A DNA stretch of 64,000 bases from RUG11690 sp045616665 (GTDB taxonomy: Bacteria > Bacteroidota > Bacteroidia > Bacteroidales > WCHB1-69): positions 1-64,000 of the forward strand of contig JAZLHE010000044.1 of assembly GCA_045616665.1 (NCBI GenBank), read 5' to 3'. The position numbers and the translations under genes were made by a program. The notes under the pieces were generated by a model, which saw nothing but the letters and a program-made list of their open reading frames with translations, did not search any database and was not told the origin of the DNA. Numbering within the stretch: position 1 is the first letter of the stretch; every line of letters starts with the position of its first letter. This document shows, piece by piece, positions 17,032 to 25,020 of this stretch.

Positions 17032-17808
17032 TTATTCATTAATAAATTCGGCTGGACGTTTGGTAAGGAAGGCTGTCATTCCTTCTTTCTGGTCTTTGGT
17101 GGCAAAGCATTGTCCGAACATTTTATTTTCGTATGCGATGGCGTCGTCGGCATTGAGGTCATATTCGGCATTGATACATTGTTTGGCATATTTGATGGCG
17201 ATTGGTGCCATTGCACAAATTTTACCTGCCATCGTTTGGGCGGCCGTCATCAGTTCTTCGCGAGGATAAACGGCATTTACCAAACCAATGCGCAAGGCTT
17301 CATCTGCGCGGATGGCTTTGCCCGTGTAAATCATTTCCTTGGCATAGCCCATTCCTACCAATTTGGCTAAACGGTAAGTGCCTGAAAAACCTGGAATAAT
17401 GCCCAAACCAACTTCTGGTTGGCCGAACTTGGCATTGTCGGAACAGATCCGGATGTCACAAGCCATAGCCAGTTCGCAGCCGCCACCCAGGGCAAATCCA
17501 TTAACAGCAGCAATGACGGGAATGGGTAAGGTTTCGATTTTACGGAACACTTGCGCACCCAAACGACCAAAATTTTCGCCTTCCGAGGCATTAAGATTTT
17601 GCATTTCACTGATGTCGGCCCCTGCCACAAACGATTTTTCGCCATCTCCCGTGATGATTAAAACTTTAATTTGTGAATCGATATGATCAACGAAATCACC
17701 CAATTCTCTCAAAATGGTGGAATTAAGTGCGTTTAATGACTTTGGCGCAGAAATAGTGAGCGTGCAAATCTCCTTTTCCGTATTGATTTTTAAAAAATTA
17801 TATTCCAT
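17032..17808 (-). CDS. crt: Enoyl-CoA hydratase / crotonase
   Basis: A 258-residue enoyl-CoA hydratase/isomerase of standard length. It has the oxyanion-hole segments (SFVAGADISEM and NGFALGGGCELAMACD), the catalytic-type Glu in FGQPEVGLGIIPGFSGTYRL, and the C-terminal FLTKRPAEF helix. It hydrates crotonyl-CoA to 3-hydroxybutyryl-CoA and is encoded next to the matching dehydrogenase. A TAnnTTTG box (17838-17845, minus strand) lies 30 bases before the ATG. Confidence 0.92.
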   Translation of the reverse strand: MEYNFLKINTEKEICTLTISAPKSLNALNSTILRELGDFVDHIDSQIKVLIITGDGEKSFVAGADISEMQNLNASEGENFGRLGAQVFRKIETLPIPVIAAVNGFALGGGCELAMACDIRICSDNAKFGQPEVGLGIIPGFSGTYRLAKLVGMGYAKEMIYTGKAIRADEALRIGLVNAVYPREELMTAAQTMAGKICAMAPIAIKYAKQCINAEYDLNADDAIAYENKMFGQCFATKDQKEGMTAFLTKRPAEFINE

Positions 17809-17837
17809 AAAATGATTAGTTTTAAATTTTCAATCTG

Positions 17838-17845
17838 CAAATTTA
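17838..17845 (-). promoter_or_regulatory. -7 box of crt
   Basis: TAAATTTG on the minus strand matches TAnnTTTG, 30 bases upstream of the crotonase ATG. Confidence 0.45.
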
Positions 17846-17943
17846 CGCAAAACTTTTGGATTATTCATCGACATAAAGAAAAAAATAACTTTAGGCAGAT
17901 TCAATTAGCAAGCACGACAAAATTACAAAAGAAACACTTCCCG

Positions 17944-17970
17944 GCTGACTTCGGTCAGCTTTTTTTTTCT
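17944..17970 (+). terminator. Orphan rho-independent terminator
   Basis: GCTGAC-TTCG-GTCAGC with a tetraloop and an uninterrupted T run. It is oriented for plus-strand transcription, yet no plus-strand gene lies upstream of it in the 17809-17943 interval; the nearest genes there run leftward. Confidence 0.8.
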
Positions 17971-18051
17971 TCTTTTTTATAACTTTCTTAGTTGAACTTA
18001 TGAAGGAATATGTCATAACAGGACGAAAAGGGATAATTCCGAAAAAAATTG

Positions 18052-18059
18052 TATTTTTG
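18052..18059 (+). promoter_or_regulatory. -7 box that fixes the start of the nucleotidyltransferase gene
   Basis: TATTTTTG matches TAnnTTTG, 22 bases before the ATG at 18081. It lies inside a longer open frame that begins at 18000, which argues against that earlier start. Confidence 0.6.
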
Positions 18060-18080
18060 CAAATTAAACTTATAAAAGTT

Positions 18081-18953
18081 ATGAAACCGACTTTATTGAT
18101 ACTTGCTGCCGGAATGGGCAGCCGATACGGAGGATTGAAACAATTGGACCATCTCGGGTCCAACGGAGAAACCATTATGGACTATTCGGTCAGCGATGCC
18201 ATAGCGGCAGGTTATGGCAAGGTGGTTTTCGTCATCCGAAAAAGTATGGAAGATGATTTTAAGAAGTTTATTCTCAGCAAATACTGCGACAAAATAGCCA
18301 CGGACTATGTCTTTCAGGAATTGGATGCTTTGCCAGATGGATTTTCGGTTAACCCGGAACGTGTAAAGCCGTACGGTACCGCACACGCTATCCTGATGGC
18401 AAAAGATGCCATCCACGAACCGTTTACTGTTATTAATGCGGACGATTTTTATGGTAAAAACAGCTTTAGGACGATGTCCCAATTTTTACTGCAAAAGCAA
18501 GATTGCGATCGTCCACAATTTTCAATGGTGGGTTACCAACTTCGCAATACGCTGTCAGAACACGGATCGGTTTCGCGCGGGGTTTGCCAAACCGACAATC
18601 AGCATAATTTGATAGGCATTACCGAAATGACCAAAATCAGTCGTACGGCAAACGGTATTCAGAATGTTGACGATAACGGAATCACAGACTTGGCCGAAGA
18701 TACGATCGTTTCGATGAATTTCTGGGGATTTACCCCCTGTTTTTTCGAATGCCTTCAGGATATGTTCATCGATTTTCTGAAGAAAAACAATGACAATCCG
18801 AAGTCTGAATTTCAGATTCCGACAGTGGTTAACCATTTTTTGCAGAGTAAGACAGCGGATATCAAGGTTTTGGTTACCGATGCCCAGTGGTTCGGCGTTA
18901 CTTATCAGGAAGATCGTCCTCTCGTGGTTGAAAAATTAAAAAATCTCCGATAG
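18081..18953 (+). CDS. Sugar nucleotidyltransferase (NTP_transferase family)
   Basis: A 290-residue nucleotidyltransferase with the family signature ILAAGMGSRYGGLKQLD at the N-terminus, a metal-binding region in FTVINADDFYGKNSF and a central VSMNFWGFTP stretch. Such enzymes transfer a nucleotide to a sugar 1-phosphate; the donor and sugar are not clear. It is shorter than GlmU and lacks a left-handed beta-helix. The start is set by a TAnnTTTG box 22 bases upstream, which falls inside the longer frame starting at 18000. truA begins 3 bases after its stop, so the two are likely cotranscribed. Confidence 0.85.
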   Translation: MKPTLLILAAGMGSRYGGLKQLDHLGSNGETIMDYSVSDAIAAGYGKVVFVIRKSMEDDFKKFILSKYCDKIATDYVFQELDALPDGFSVNPERVKPYGTAHAILMAKDAIHEPFTVINADDFYGKNSFRTMSQFLLQKQDCDRPQFSMVGYQLRNTLSEHGSVSRGVCQTDNQHNLIGITEMTKISRTANGIQNVDDNGITDLAEDTIVSMNFWGFTPCFFECLQDMFIDFLKKNNDNPKSEFQIPTVVNHFLQSKTADIKVLVTDAQWFGVTYQEDRPLVVEKLKNLR

Positions 18954-18956
18954 TCG

Positions 18957-19718
18957 ATGCGATACTTTATGCGATTGGCATTCAACGGCACTCCTTTTTT
19001 TGGTTGGCAAATGCAACCGAAAAATGTCAGCGTGCAGGGAACTATCGAAAACGCCTTGAGTCTGTTGTTGCAAGTCCGCGATGAACAGGGACAGTGTGAA
19101 CGTGTTGCCATCACGGGGTGCGGCCGTACCGACACAGGTGTGCACGCCCGTGACTATACGGCTCATTTTGATTGTCCCTTCGAGCTGGAGGCGGACCGAT
19201 GTCGCCAATTGGTCAACAAACTCAACAGTTTTTTGCCCAAGGAAATCGTCATTTTTGATATTTTCCCGGTGGCGGACACCGCTCATGCCCGCTTTGATGC
19301 CATAGACCGTACCTATCGCTATTATGTCAACATCAAAAAAGACGCTTTCTCTTTTCCTTACGCCTATCGCGTTTTTGAAAAATTAGATGTCGAAAAAATG
19401 AACGAAGCGGCTCAACTGCTTCTTCAAAACGAAGATTTCACAAGTTTTTCAAAAGTCCACACGCAAGTCAACAATATGCGCTGCAAAGTGACACGGGCAC
19501 AATGGCTGCAAAAGGACGGTCAACTTGTTTTTGAAATTACGGCCAATCGTTTTCTTCGTAATATGGTTCGGGCCATCGTTGGCACACTGCTGCAAGTGGG
19601 GAAAGGCCGTCTGTCTGTAAATGATTTTCAACAGATTATACTCAAAAAAAATCGATGTGAAGCAGGTGATTCTGCACCTGCTCACGCACTTTTTTTAGAA
19701 AATGTCCGTTATGAATAA
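18957..19718 (+). CDS. truA: tRNA pseudouridine(38-40) synthase
   Basis: A 253-residue TruA, close to the E. coli length. The catalytic Asp59 lies in the signature GCGRTDTGVHA; other family stretches are FFGWQMQPKNVSVQG near the N-terminus, AHARFDAIDRTYRYYV and the C-terminal NRFLRNMVRAIVGTLL. It converts uridines 38-40 of the tRNA anticodon stem to pseudouridine. It starts 3 bases after the nucleotidyltransferase gene. Confidence 0.95.
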   Translation: MRYFMRLAFNGTPFFGWQMQPKNVSVQGTIENALSLLLQVRDEQGQCERVAITGCGRTDTGVHARDYTAHFDCPFELEADRCRQLVNKLNSFLPKEIVIFDIFPVADTAHARFDAIDRTYRYYVNIKKDAFSFPYAYRVFEKLDVEKMNEAAQLLLQNEDFTSFSKVHTQVNNMRCKVTRAQWLQKDGQLVFEITANRFLRNMVRAIVGTLLQVGKGRLSVNDFQQIILKKNRCEAGDSAPAHALFLENVRYE

Positions 19719-19743
19719 GGCATAACCATTAACTTTGTCCGAT

Positions 19744-21159
19744 ATGACGAAAAAGATCGCTTATTATATTTTGGGATTAATTTTACTTGGCGGAATGCCC
19801 TGGGGATGCAACAAACCTGTTTTTGACGAAGTTCAACTGCAATTTTCCACATCCTTTATCACTTTTGACACGGTTTTTACCACTTTGGGTTCCACGACCC
19901 GACAATTTACCGTTTACAATCCTTCTGAGCAGGATTTGAAAGTGGATGTCTTTTTGGGCGGTGGCAACCGATCTTCTTACAGTTTAAATGTCAATGGGGT
20001 GGCTGGAAACCAACAACAAGGTGTCGTCATTCCCGCCAAAGACAGCATTTTTGTCTTTGTCAAAGTCACCATTAATCCAGGCAATGTCAATCAACCGTTC
20101 TTGGTCAGCGACTCCATTGTATTTCAAAACGGCCAAATTCAACAGCAGGTCAATTTAACGGCATACGGACAAGATGCTCATTTTATCGTTGCAGATCCGG
20201 CTTCCGGTATCAAGGTGGTGGCTGCCGAGGGTGAGATTGTCACGTGGCACAACGATAAACCCTACGTGGTTTTTGGCGGGTGGGCTGCTGTCGATTCCTT
20301 GGGCACCCTGAATATTGAGCCTGGAACGCGAATCTATTTCCACAAAGGTAGCGGACTTTTGGTTTGGCGCTATGGCAACATCCACGTCAACGGCACCAAA
20401 GAGCATCCGGTGATTTTCAGAGGGGATCGCTTAGAAGCCCAATACGATGCCGACTGTAATCAATGGGACCGTATCTGGATTCTGGAAGGAAGTGAGGAAA
20501 ACACCATCAATTACGCCGTTATCAGCAATGCTTTTGTCGGACTACAAATCGAGCCTTGGGGCGGTTACGACGAAATTACCGTCACAGGCAACCGTACCGT
20601 CATCACAAACACCATCATCAAAAGCACCTTGAACAGCGGCATTGTGGCACGATATTCTAATATTGAAGCCACCAACTGCGTCATTGCCAACAACGGCAGC
20701 TGCAGTTTGCAGTTGGAGGGCGGTGAATACGACTTCAAACACGTCACTGTCGGCAACTACTACAACGGAACTCCCGCCCGCAAAAATCCGGGACTTTACC
20801 TTAGCAATACAACTCAACTCTATGGCGCACCAATGGAAACTTCGGCCAATTTTACCAACTGCATTATTTACGGCAATATCAGTTCAGGCGAAGAAATCGT
20901 TGTCGCCGAAAACGATGCGGTTCCTTTCCACTATAACTTTGAACACTGTCTGGTCAAGTCAAGTATTGCCAATGACCGTTTTGTCAATTGCCACACGGGA
21001 GATCCATATTTTGTCAATCCAAGCCAAAACGATTACCATCTGAGAGCACTTTCGTACGCCATTAATCGAGGCAAAATCAATATCGGCGTTTATGACGACT
21101 TGGACGGTAATCTTCGTTCAAATATTCCCGACATTGGTGCCTACGAATATGTACCATAA
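19744..21159 (+). CDS. Lipoprotein with predicted right-handed beta-helix
   Basis: A 471-residue predicted lipoprotein. A hydrophobic signal ends in the lipobox-like MPWGC. An Ig-like beta-sandwich region follows (about residues 30-140, NPSEQDLKVDVFLGG), then a long stretch of short beta-strands rich in N-x-I/V turns (VISNAFVGLQIEPW, NTIIKSTLNSGIVARYSNIEATNCVIANN) typical of a parallel beta-helix, ending DIGAYEYVP. Proteins of this type in Bacteroidota are usually surface or periplasmic polysaccharide-binding or lyase-like; no catalytic motif was recognised. The ATG at 19744 is preferred to a TTG three codons earlier. A TAACTTTG sequence at 19730-19737 matches a promoter box but is so close that the transcript would be leaderless. 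Confidence 0.75.
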   Translation: MTKKIAYYILGLILLGGMPWGCNKPVFDEVQLQFSTSFITFDTVFTTLGSTTRQFTVYNPSEQDLKVDVFLGGGNRSSYSLNVNGVAGNQQQGVVIPAKDSIFVFVKVTINPGNVNQPFLVSDSIVFQNGQIQQQVNLTAYGQDAHFIVADPASGIKVVAAEGEIVTWHNDKPYVVFGGWAAVDSLGTLNIEPGTRIYFHKGSGLLVWRYGNIHVNGTKEHPVIFRGDRLEAQYDADCNQWDRIWILEGSEENTINYAVISNAFVGLQIEPWGGYDEITVTGNRTVITNTIIKSTLNSGIVARYSNIEATNCVIANNGSCSLQLEGGEYDFKHVTVGNYYNGTPARKNPGLYLSNTTQLYGAPMETSANFTNCIIYGNISSGEEIVVAENDAVPFHYNFEHCLVKSSIANDRFVNCHTGDPYFVNPSQNDYHLRALSYAINRGKINIGVYDDLDGNLRSNIPDIGAYEYVP

Positions 21160-21173
21160 AACACAACTGACCT

Positions 21174-21968
21174 ATGAAAAAAATCTATATTTTTATCTTG
21201 TTGGCAGTTATATTGTCCGCCTGTCATCGAAAAGAAGAAAATCAAGACTTAAAGCAAGAAGAAATGATAAACGAAGAATGCCTTATTTGTAAAGAACATC
21301 TTATTTATTTAGAAAAAGAAGAAATGATGGAATGTGCCGTTTGCCACCAACAATTCAGCAGCAAGACACGTTGTGCCAACGGACATTTCGTCTGCGATGA
21401 TTGTCATAGGTCAGGTATTGATTCGATTTTCCAATTTTGTCTTCAGGAAACCTCGAAAAATCCCGTTGAAATCTTGGAAAAGATGATGAAAATGTCCTTT
21501 TGCCACATGCACGGTCCCGAACATCATATATTGGTCGGTTCTGCGTTGCTTACCGCTTATAAAAATGCCGGTGGCGACATTGACCTTTCGGATGCTTTAC
21601 TTGAAATGATGAAACGTGGAAAACAAGTACCTGGCGGAGCCTGTGGTTACTGGGGTGCTTGCGGTGCCGGCATCAGTACGGGAATGTTCGTCTCCATCAT
21701 CAGTAAAGCCACTCCGATGAGTGAAGAGTCCTGGGGACTTTCCAACCTGATGACTTCGCAGGCATTAGAGAGATTGGGTTCCATTGGTGGTCCACGCTGC
21801 TGTAAACGAGATTCATATCTTTCTATTTTGGCAGCCATTGATTTTGTCAAAGAACATTTCAATGTTGAAATGGAAAAGAACGAAATTCACTGCAGTCGTC
21901 ATCAACTCAACAATCAGTGCATTGGCAGTCGCTGCCCTTTTAATCCTGAGTATAAAGGAGAAAAGTAA
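21174..21968 (+). CDS. DUF5714-domain protein with an N-terminal lipoprotein-type signal
   Basis: A 264-residue protein. Residues from about 31 form a Cys-rich DUF5714 domain: two zinc-ribbon-like pairs (EECLICKE and MECAVCHQQ), CANGHFVCDDCH, the motif FCHMHGPEHHILVGSAL, GACGYWGACGAGISTG, RCCKRDSY and C-terminal CSRHQLNNQCIGSRCPFN. Many Cys and His suggest metal or iron-sulfur binding. The first 20 residues look like a lipoprotein signal (IFILLAVILSAC). Members I know of start directly at the ECLIC-type motif and appear cytoplasmic; here Met31 could be an internal start. It follows the beta-helix gene by 14 bases. Function unknown. Confidence 0.75.
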   Translation: MKKIYIFILLAVILSACHRKEENQDLKQEEMINEECLICKEHLIYLEKEEMMECAVCHQQFSSKTRCANGHFVCDDCHRSGIDSIFQFCLQETSKNPVEILEKMMKMSFCHMHGPEHHILVGSALLTAYKNAGGDIDLSDALLEMMKRGKQVPGGACGYWGACGAGISTGMFVSIISKATPMSEESWGLSNLMTSQALERLGSIGGPRCCKRDSYLSILAAIDFVKEHFNVEMEKNEIHCSRHQLNNQCIGSRCPFNPEYKGEK

Positions 21969-22124
21969 AGATCTGGGGTTCTTTCATATCGCTTCCGACA
22001 TCAGTCTCGGCGAACAATTCAGAATAACTTGTATGAGACTATAAGTGCTTTGTCGTCCGCGGGTGTTGAATCTGCCCTTTTTTAGAAAAATAAGTCCAAT
22101 TATGGTCTAATGTAAAAGTTTTTG

Positions 22125-22132
22125 TATCTTTG
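22125..22132 (+). promoter_or_regulatory. -7 box of the DUF4199 gene
   Basis: TATCTTTG matches TAnnTTTG, 18 bases before the ATG at 22150. The 172-base gap from the DUF5714 stop holds no other recognised feature. Confidence 0.55.
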
Positions 22133-22149
22133 CATTTTAAATGTATAAG

Positions 22150-23040
22150 ATGAAAAAGAATCTGTTTACGATAGCATTAAAGTGGGGCGCACTCTTGGGG
22201 ATTACCCTCGCAGGTTGTGAAGTGGTTAAGATGATGGCTCGAAATATCAATTATGATGCCGGTGCGATCTTCAGCATTTTGCTCCTTATCGTGCTGATCC
22301 TTTTCCTTTATGGCGCTGCCAAGGAATTTCGTGACGATTTGCAAGAGGGGTATATTCGCTTCCCGAAGGCTTTCGGCGTTGGCGCCGTGACCATTGTCGT
22401 CACCTTCGTCCTGATGTTCGCATATATGCTCGTTCATTATCAGTTTATTGATAAAAATGGACTTGAACAAATCAATGCGAAAAATGTCGAAAGATTTTAT
22501 CAACGTACCGAGGAAGAAGTGATTTCGGACGAAATGGTTGCCGTCTATTTGTCCCAAACCGATTCGATAGTGCGAAAAAATTATCAGTCGCTCGTTGAAA
22601 ACGGTAATATTCAGTCTTCCTGTGCCGATTTTACCCGCGAAAATATAGAGGTGATTCTTAAGGCCTACCACGAACGGGTTACCCTCAAGTCAAAAGTGGA
22701 TACCATCCATTTTACTTATAAAAATTTCCCCGAATTCGCCCAACTGACTTATATGGACGTATATCAGAAACTGTTGTCCAACGCCAACCAAAGCGACAGT
22801 TGCTTTAAGGATTTGTCAGTTCTGGTCAACAACTCACATAACGAAATGACACAAGTCAACATCGTGGATTACGTTTATCAGCAGAGCAAAGACAAGGTTC
22901 CCCATTACACATCCATCTTGCCTGTGTCTCTGTCATACGCCTTCTCGGTGTTGCTGTATGGCTTGTTCGTCAATATCTTTGTGGCTTTGTATGTGGCCAA
23001 ACGACGTGAAATCGATAACGATACTCTGCCCAAAGATTAA
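22150..23040 (+). CDS. DUF4199-family membrane protein
   Basis: A 296-residue membrane protein with two or three N-terminal helices (KWGALLGITLAGCEVV, IFSILLLIVLILFLYGA, AVTIVVTFVLMFAYML), a long soluble middle of about 130 residues rich in charged helices, and a C-terminal helix (SLSYAFSVLLYGLFVNIFVALYVA). This is the DUF4199 layout, though the soluble insert looks longer than usual. Function unknown. The start at 22150 is preferred over 22141 because the transcript from the upstream TAnnTTTG box would begin at about 22139. It is followed closely by a GT2 gene. Confidence 0.7.
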   Translation: MKKNLFTIALKWGALLGITLAGCEVVKMMARNINYDAGAIFSILLLIVLILFLYGAAKEFRDDLQEGYIRFPKAFGVGAVTIVVTFVLMFAYMLVHYQFIDKNGLEQINAKNVERFYQRTEEEVISDEMVAVYLSQTDSIVRKNYQSLVENGNIQSSCADFTRENIEVILKAYHERVTLKSKVDTIHFTYKNFPEFAQLTYMDVYQKLLSNANQSDSCFKDLSVLVNNSHNEMTQVNIVDYVYQQSKDKVPHYTSILPVSLSYAFSVLLYGLFVNIFVALYVAKRREIDNDTLPKD

Positions 23041-23071
23041 ATTTTTACAGATAATTAAAATTGAAAATAAA

Positions 23072-24040
23072 ATGAATATTTCCGTCATTGTTCCTTTGTT
23101 GAATGAAGCTGAATCATTGCCAGAATTAACCTCTTGGATTGAGCGTGTGATGAATGAAAATCATTTTTCATACGAAGTGCTGATGATTGATGATGGCTCT
23201 ACTGACGATTCCTGGAAGATTATTGAAGAACTAAATGCTAAAAATCCAGCTCTTCGTGGTATCAGATTTAGAAGAAATTACGGCAAGTCCGCTGCCTTGA
23301 ATGTGGGCTTTGAGGCCTGTGGCGGCGACGTGGTGATTACAATGGATGCCGATTTGCAGGATAGTCCCGATGAAATTCCCGACTTGTACCAGATGATTAC
23401 AAAAGAGGGTTACGATTTGGTTTCTGGCTGGAAAAAGGTGAGATATGATTCCAAATTGGCAAAAAATATTCCGTCTAAGTTTTTTAACTGGACGACACGG
23501 AAAATGTCGGGAATTAAACTCCACGACTTTAATTGCGGCTTGAAGGCTTATCGTAAGGATGTGGTAAAGTCTATTGAAGTTTATGGCGAAATGCACCGTT
23601 ATATTCCTGTAATCGCAAAATGGGCAGGCTTTGCCAATATCGGTGAAAAGGTCGTTCATCACCAGAAAAGAAAATATGGCGTTACCAAATTCGGTTGGGA
23701 TCGATTTGTCAATGGTTTCTTGGATTTACTGACGATTTCTTTCGTGTCAAAATACGGGAAAAAACCTATGCACTTTTTCGGTCTGCGCGGAACCTTGGCT
23801 TTCTTGGTAGGTGGTGTGATCGTCCTTTGGCTGATTATCCAGAAGTTGGTCAACCTGCACAATCACGTGGCCAATTTCCGTCAGGTTACCGATCAGCCGT
23901 TGTTCTATATCGCCCTTTTGGCTATGGTTTTGGGTATGATGCTGTTCCTGGCCGGTTTCCTCGGTGAAATGATTGCCCGTTCTTCTTCAGATAGAAATAA
24001 ATACCAGATTTCAACCCGCTTGGGCTTAGATAAAAAATAA
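23072..24040 (+). CDS. Membrane-anchored glycosyltransferase family 2 (polyprenyl-phosphate sugar transferase)
   Basis: A 322-residue GT2 enzyme: N-terminal GT-A domain starting ISVIVPLLNEAESLPEL, with MIDDGSTDDSW and the metal-binding MDADLQDSPDEIPDL, and two C-terminal membrane helices (TLAFLVGGVIVLWLIIQKL and FYIALLAMVLGMMLFLAGFLG). This is the GtrB/ArnC-like architecture that loads a sugar onto a polyprenyl phosphate. The ATG at 23072 begins at the conserved strand; a longer frame from 22958 overlaps the DUF4199 gene by 83 bases and is rejected. A riboflavin kinase-domain gene starts 1 base after its stop. Confidence 0.88.
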   Translation: MNISVIVPLLNEAESLPELTSWIERVMNENHFSYEVLMIDDGSTDDSWKIIEELNAKNPALRGIRFRRNYGKSAALNVGFEACGGDVVITMDADLQDSPDEIPDLYQMITKEGYDLVSGWKKVRYDSKLAKNIPSKFFNWTTRKMSGIKLHDFNCGLKAYRKDVVKSIEVYGEMHRYIPVIAKWAGFANIGEKVVHHQKRKYGVTKFGWDRFVNGFLDLLTISFVSKYGKKPMHFFGLRGTLAFLVGGVIVLWLIIQKLVNLHNHVANFRQVTDQPLFYIALLAMVLGMMLFLAGFLGEMIARSSSDRNKYQISTRLGLDKK

Positions 24041-24041
24041 A

Positions 24042-24416
24042 ATGAAAGCATCTCACTTGTCTGGAATGGTGGTGCGCGGATTGCAGAATGGCCGGCGTTT
24101 TGGCTTCCCAACCATCAATGTGAGGCTGAATGCCGATTGCTGTTGGGACGAGGTGGGCGTGTTTGCGGCTAAAGTGGTGTTGCAGGGCCAAAGCTATAAC
24201 GGGATGATGTATGTCGGAACCCGTCCAACGCTCAACCTGACAGAAAAAACCATCGAGATTAATCTCTTTGATTATGATGGGGATTGCTATGATGAACAGG
24301 TGGATGTTTGTGTGGGACAGAAAATCAGGGGAGAGCAAAAATTCGCTTCGATAGATGAACTGATTCTTCAGTTGAAACAAGATCAAAATGAAATTCTTCA
24401 ATTACTTCATAAGTAG
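24042..24416 (+). CDS. Stand-alone riboflavin kinase domain (RibF C-terminal half)
   Basis: A 124-residue protein equivalent only to the riboflavin kinase half of bifunctional RibF. It shows the kinase-domain signatures: GMVVRGLQNGRRFGFPTINV near the N-terminus, GVFAAKVVL, GMMYVGTRPT, EINLFDYDGDCYDEQVDV (with the likely catalytic Glu) and IRGEQKFASIDELILQLKQD. The FAD synthetase domain is missing. It would phosphorylate riboflavin to FMN, if active. It is packed between a GT2 gene (1-base gap) and an LRR gene (29-base overlap). A full RibF probably exists elsewhere, so this may be a paralogue or a repurposed flavin-binding domain. Confidence 0.85.
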   Translation: MKASHLSGMVVRGLQNGRRFGFPTINVRLNADCCWDEVGVFAAKVVLQGQSYNGMMYVGTRPTLNLTEKTIEINLFDYDGDCYDEQVDVCVGQKIRGEQKFASIDELILQLKQDQNEILQLLHK

Positions 24417-25020
24417 TTTTTTAGCAGTGTTGTTGCTATGTAACGGCAGCGTTTCGGCGCAAAAAGTCCGTTATGCCTACGACTCTAACGACGATGGAAC
24501 GGTTTACAAATCATTGGAAGAGGCCTTGGCCAATCCAGACAAGGTCTATCGTCTGAAATTAGTGAATAAACGTCGAATGGATTCGCTGCCGGAAAAGATT
24601 TTCCAACTGAAAAATCTGCGCGAGTTGACGGTCAAGGGTTGTAAATTAAATGTGCTGAATCAACACATAAGCCAATTGTCAAAATTGATTTATCTGAACG
24701 TGAGCTGCAATCATCTGGTGCGTTTGCCGCAAACCATTGGCGATATGACGCAGCTGAAAGGTTTGGTCATCAGCAGAAATAAGATTTATGAGTTGCCGGA
24801 AACAATGGGCACGATGAGAAGTCTCGAAATCTTGGATGCTTGGGACAATCCCTTGTATGTCTTGCCGGAATCGATATCCCAATTGTCTGAAAGTCTGAAG
24901 ATTTTTGACTTGCGGCAGGTGGCTGTGCGGGAAGAAGAACTGGAAAAAATGGAAAAATTATTGCCCAAAACCAATATTCTGACGACTTCCTATTGCGATT
25001 GCTCCAAAGGCGATAGATAA
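24388..25020 (+). CDS. Secreted leucine-rich repeat protein
   Basis: A 210-residue protein with a Sec signal peptide (ending GSVSAQ) followed by about five leucine-rich repeats: LPEKIFQLKNLRELTVKGC, LNQHISQLSKLIYLNVSCN, LPQTIGDMTQLKGLVISRN, LPETMGTMRSLEILDAWDN, LPESISQLSESLKIFDLRQ. The LPxxIxxLxxL pattern is the bacterial/plant-intracellular type, usually a protein-binding solenoid. The gene overlaps the riboflavin kinase-domain gene by 29 bases, implying translational coupling, and is convergent with hflX. Partner unknown. Confidence 0.8.
   Translation: MKFFNYFISSFLAVLLLCNGSVSAQKVRYAYDSNDDGTVYKSLEEALANPDKVYRLKLVNKRRMDSLPEKIFQLKNLRELTVKGCKLNVLNQHISQLSKLIYLNVSCNHLVRLPQTIGDMTQLKGLVISRNKIYELPETMGTMRSLEILDAWDNPLYVLPESISQLSESLKIFDLRQVAVREEELEKMEKLLPKTNILTTSYCDCSKGDR

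Noticed and set aside
22958..23071. Upstream extension of the GT2 gene
   Set aside because: It would overlap the DUF4199 gene by 83 bases and adds sequence before the conserved first strand.
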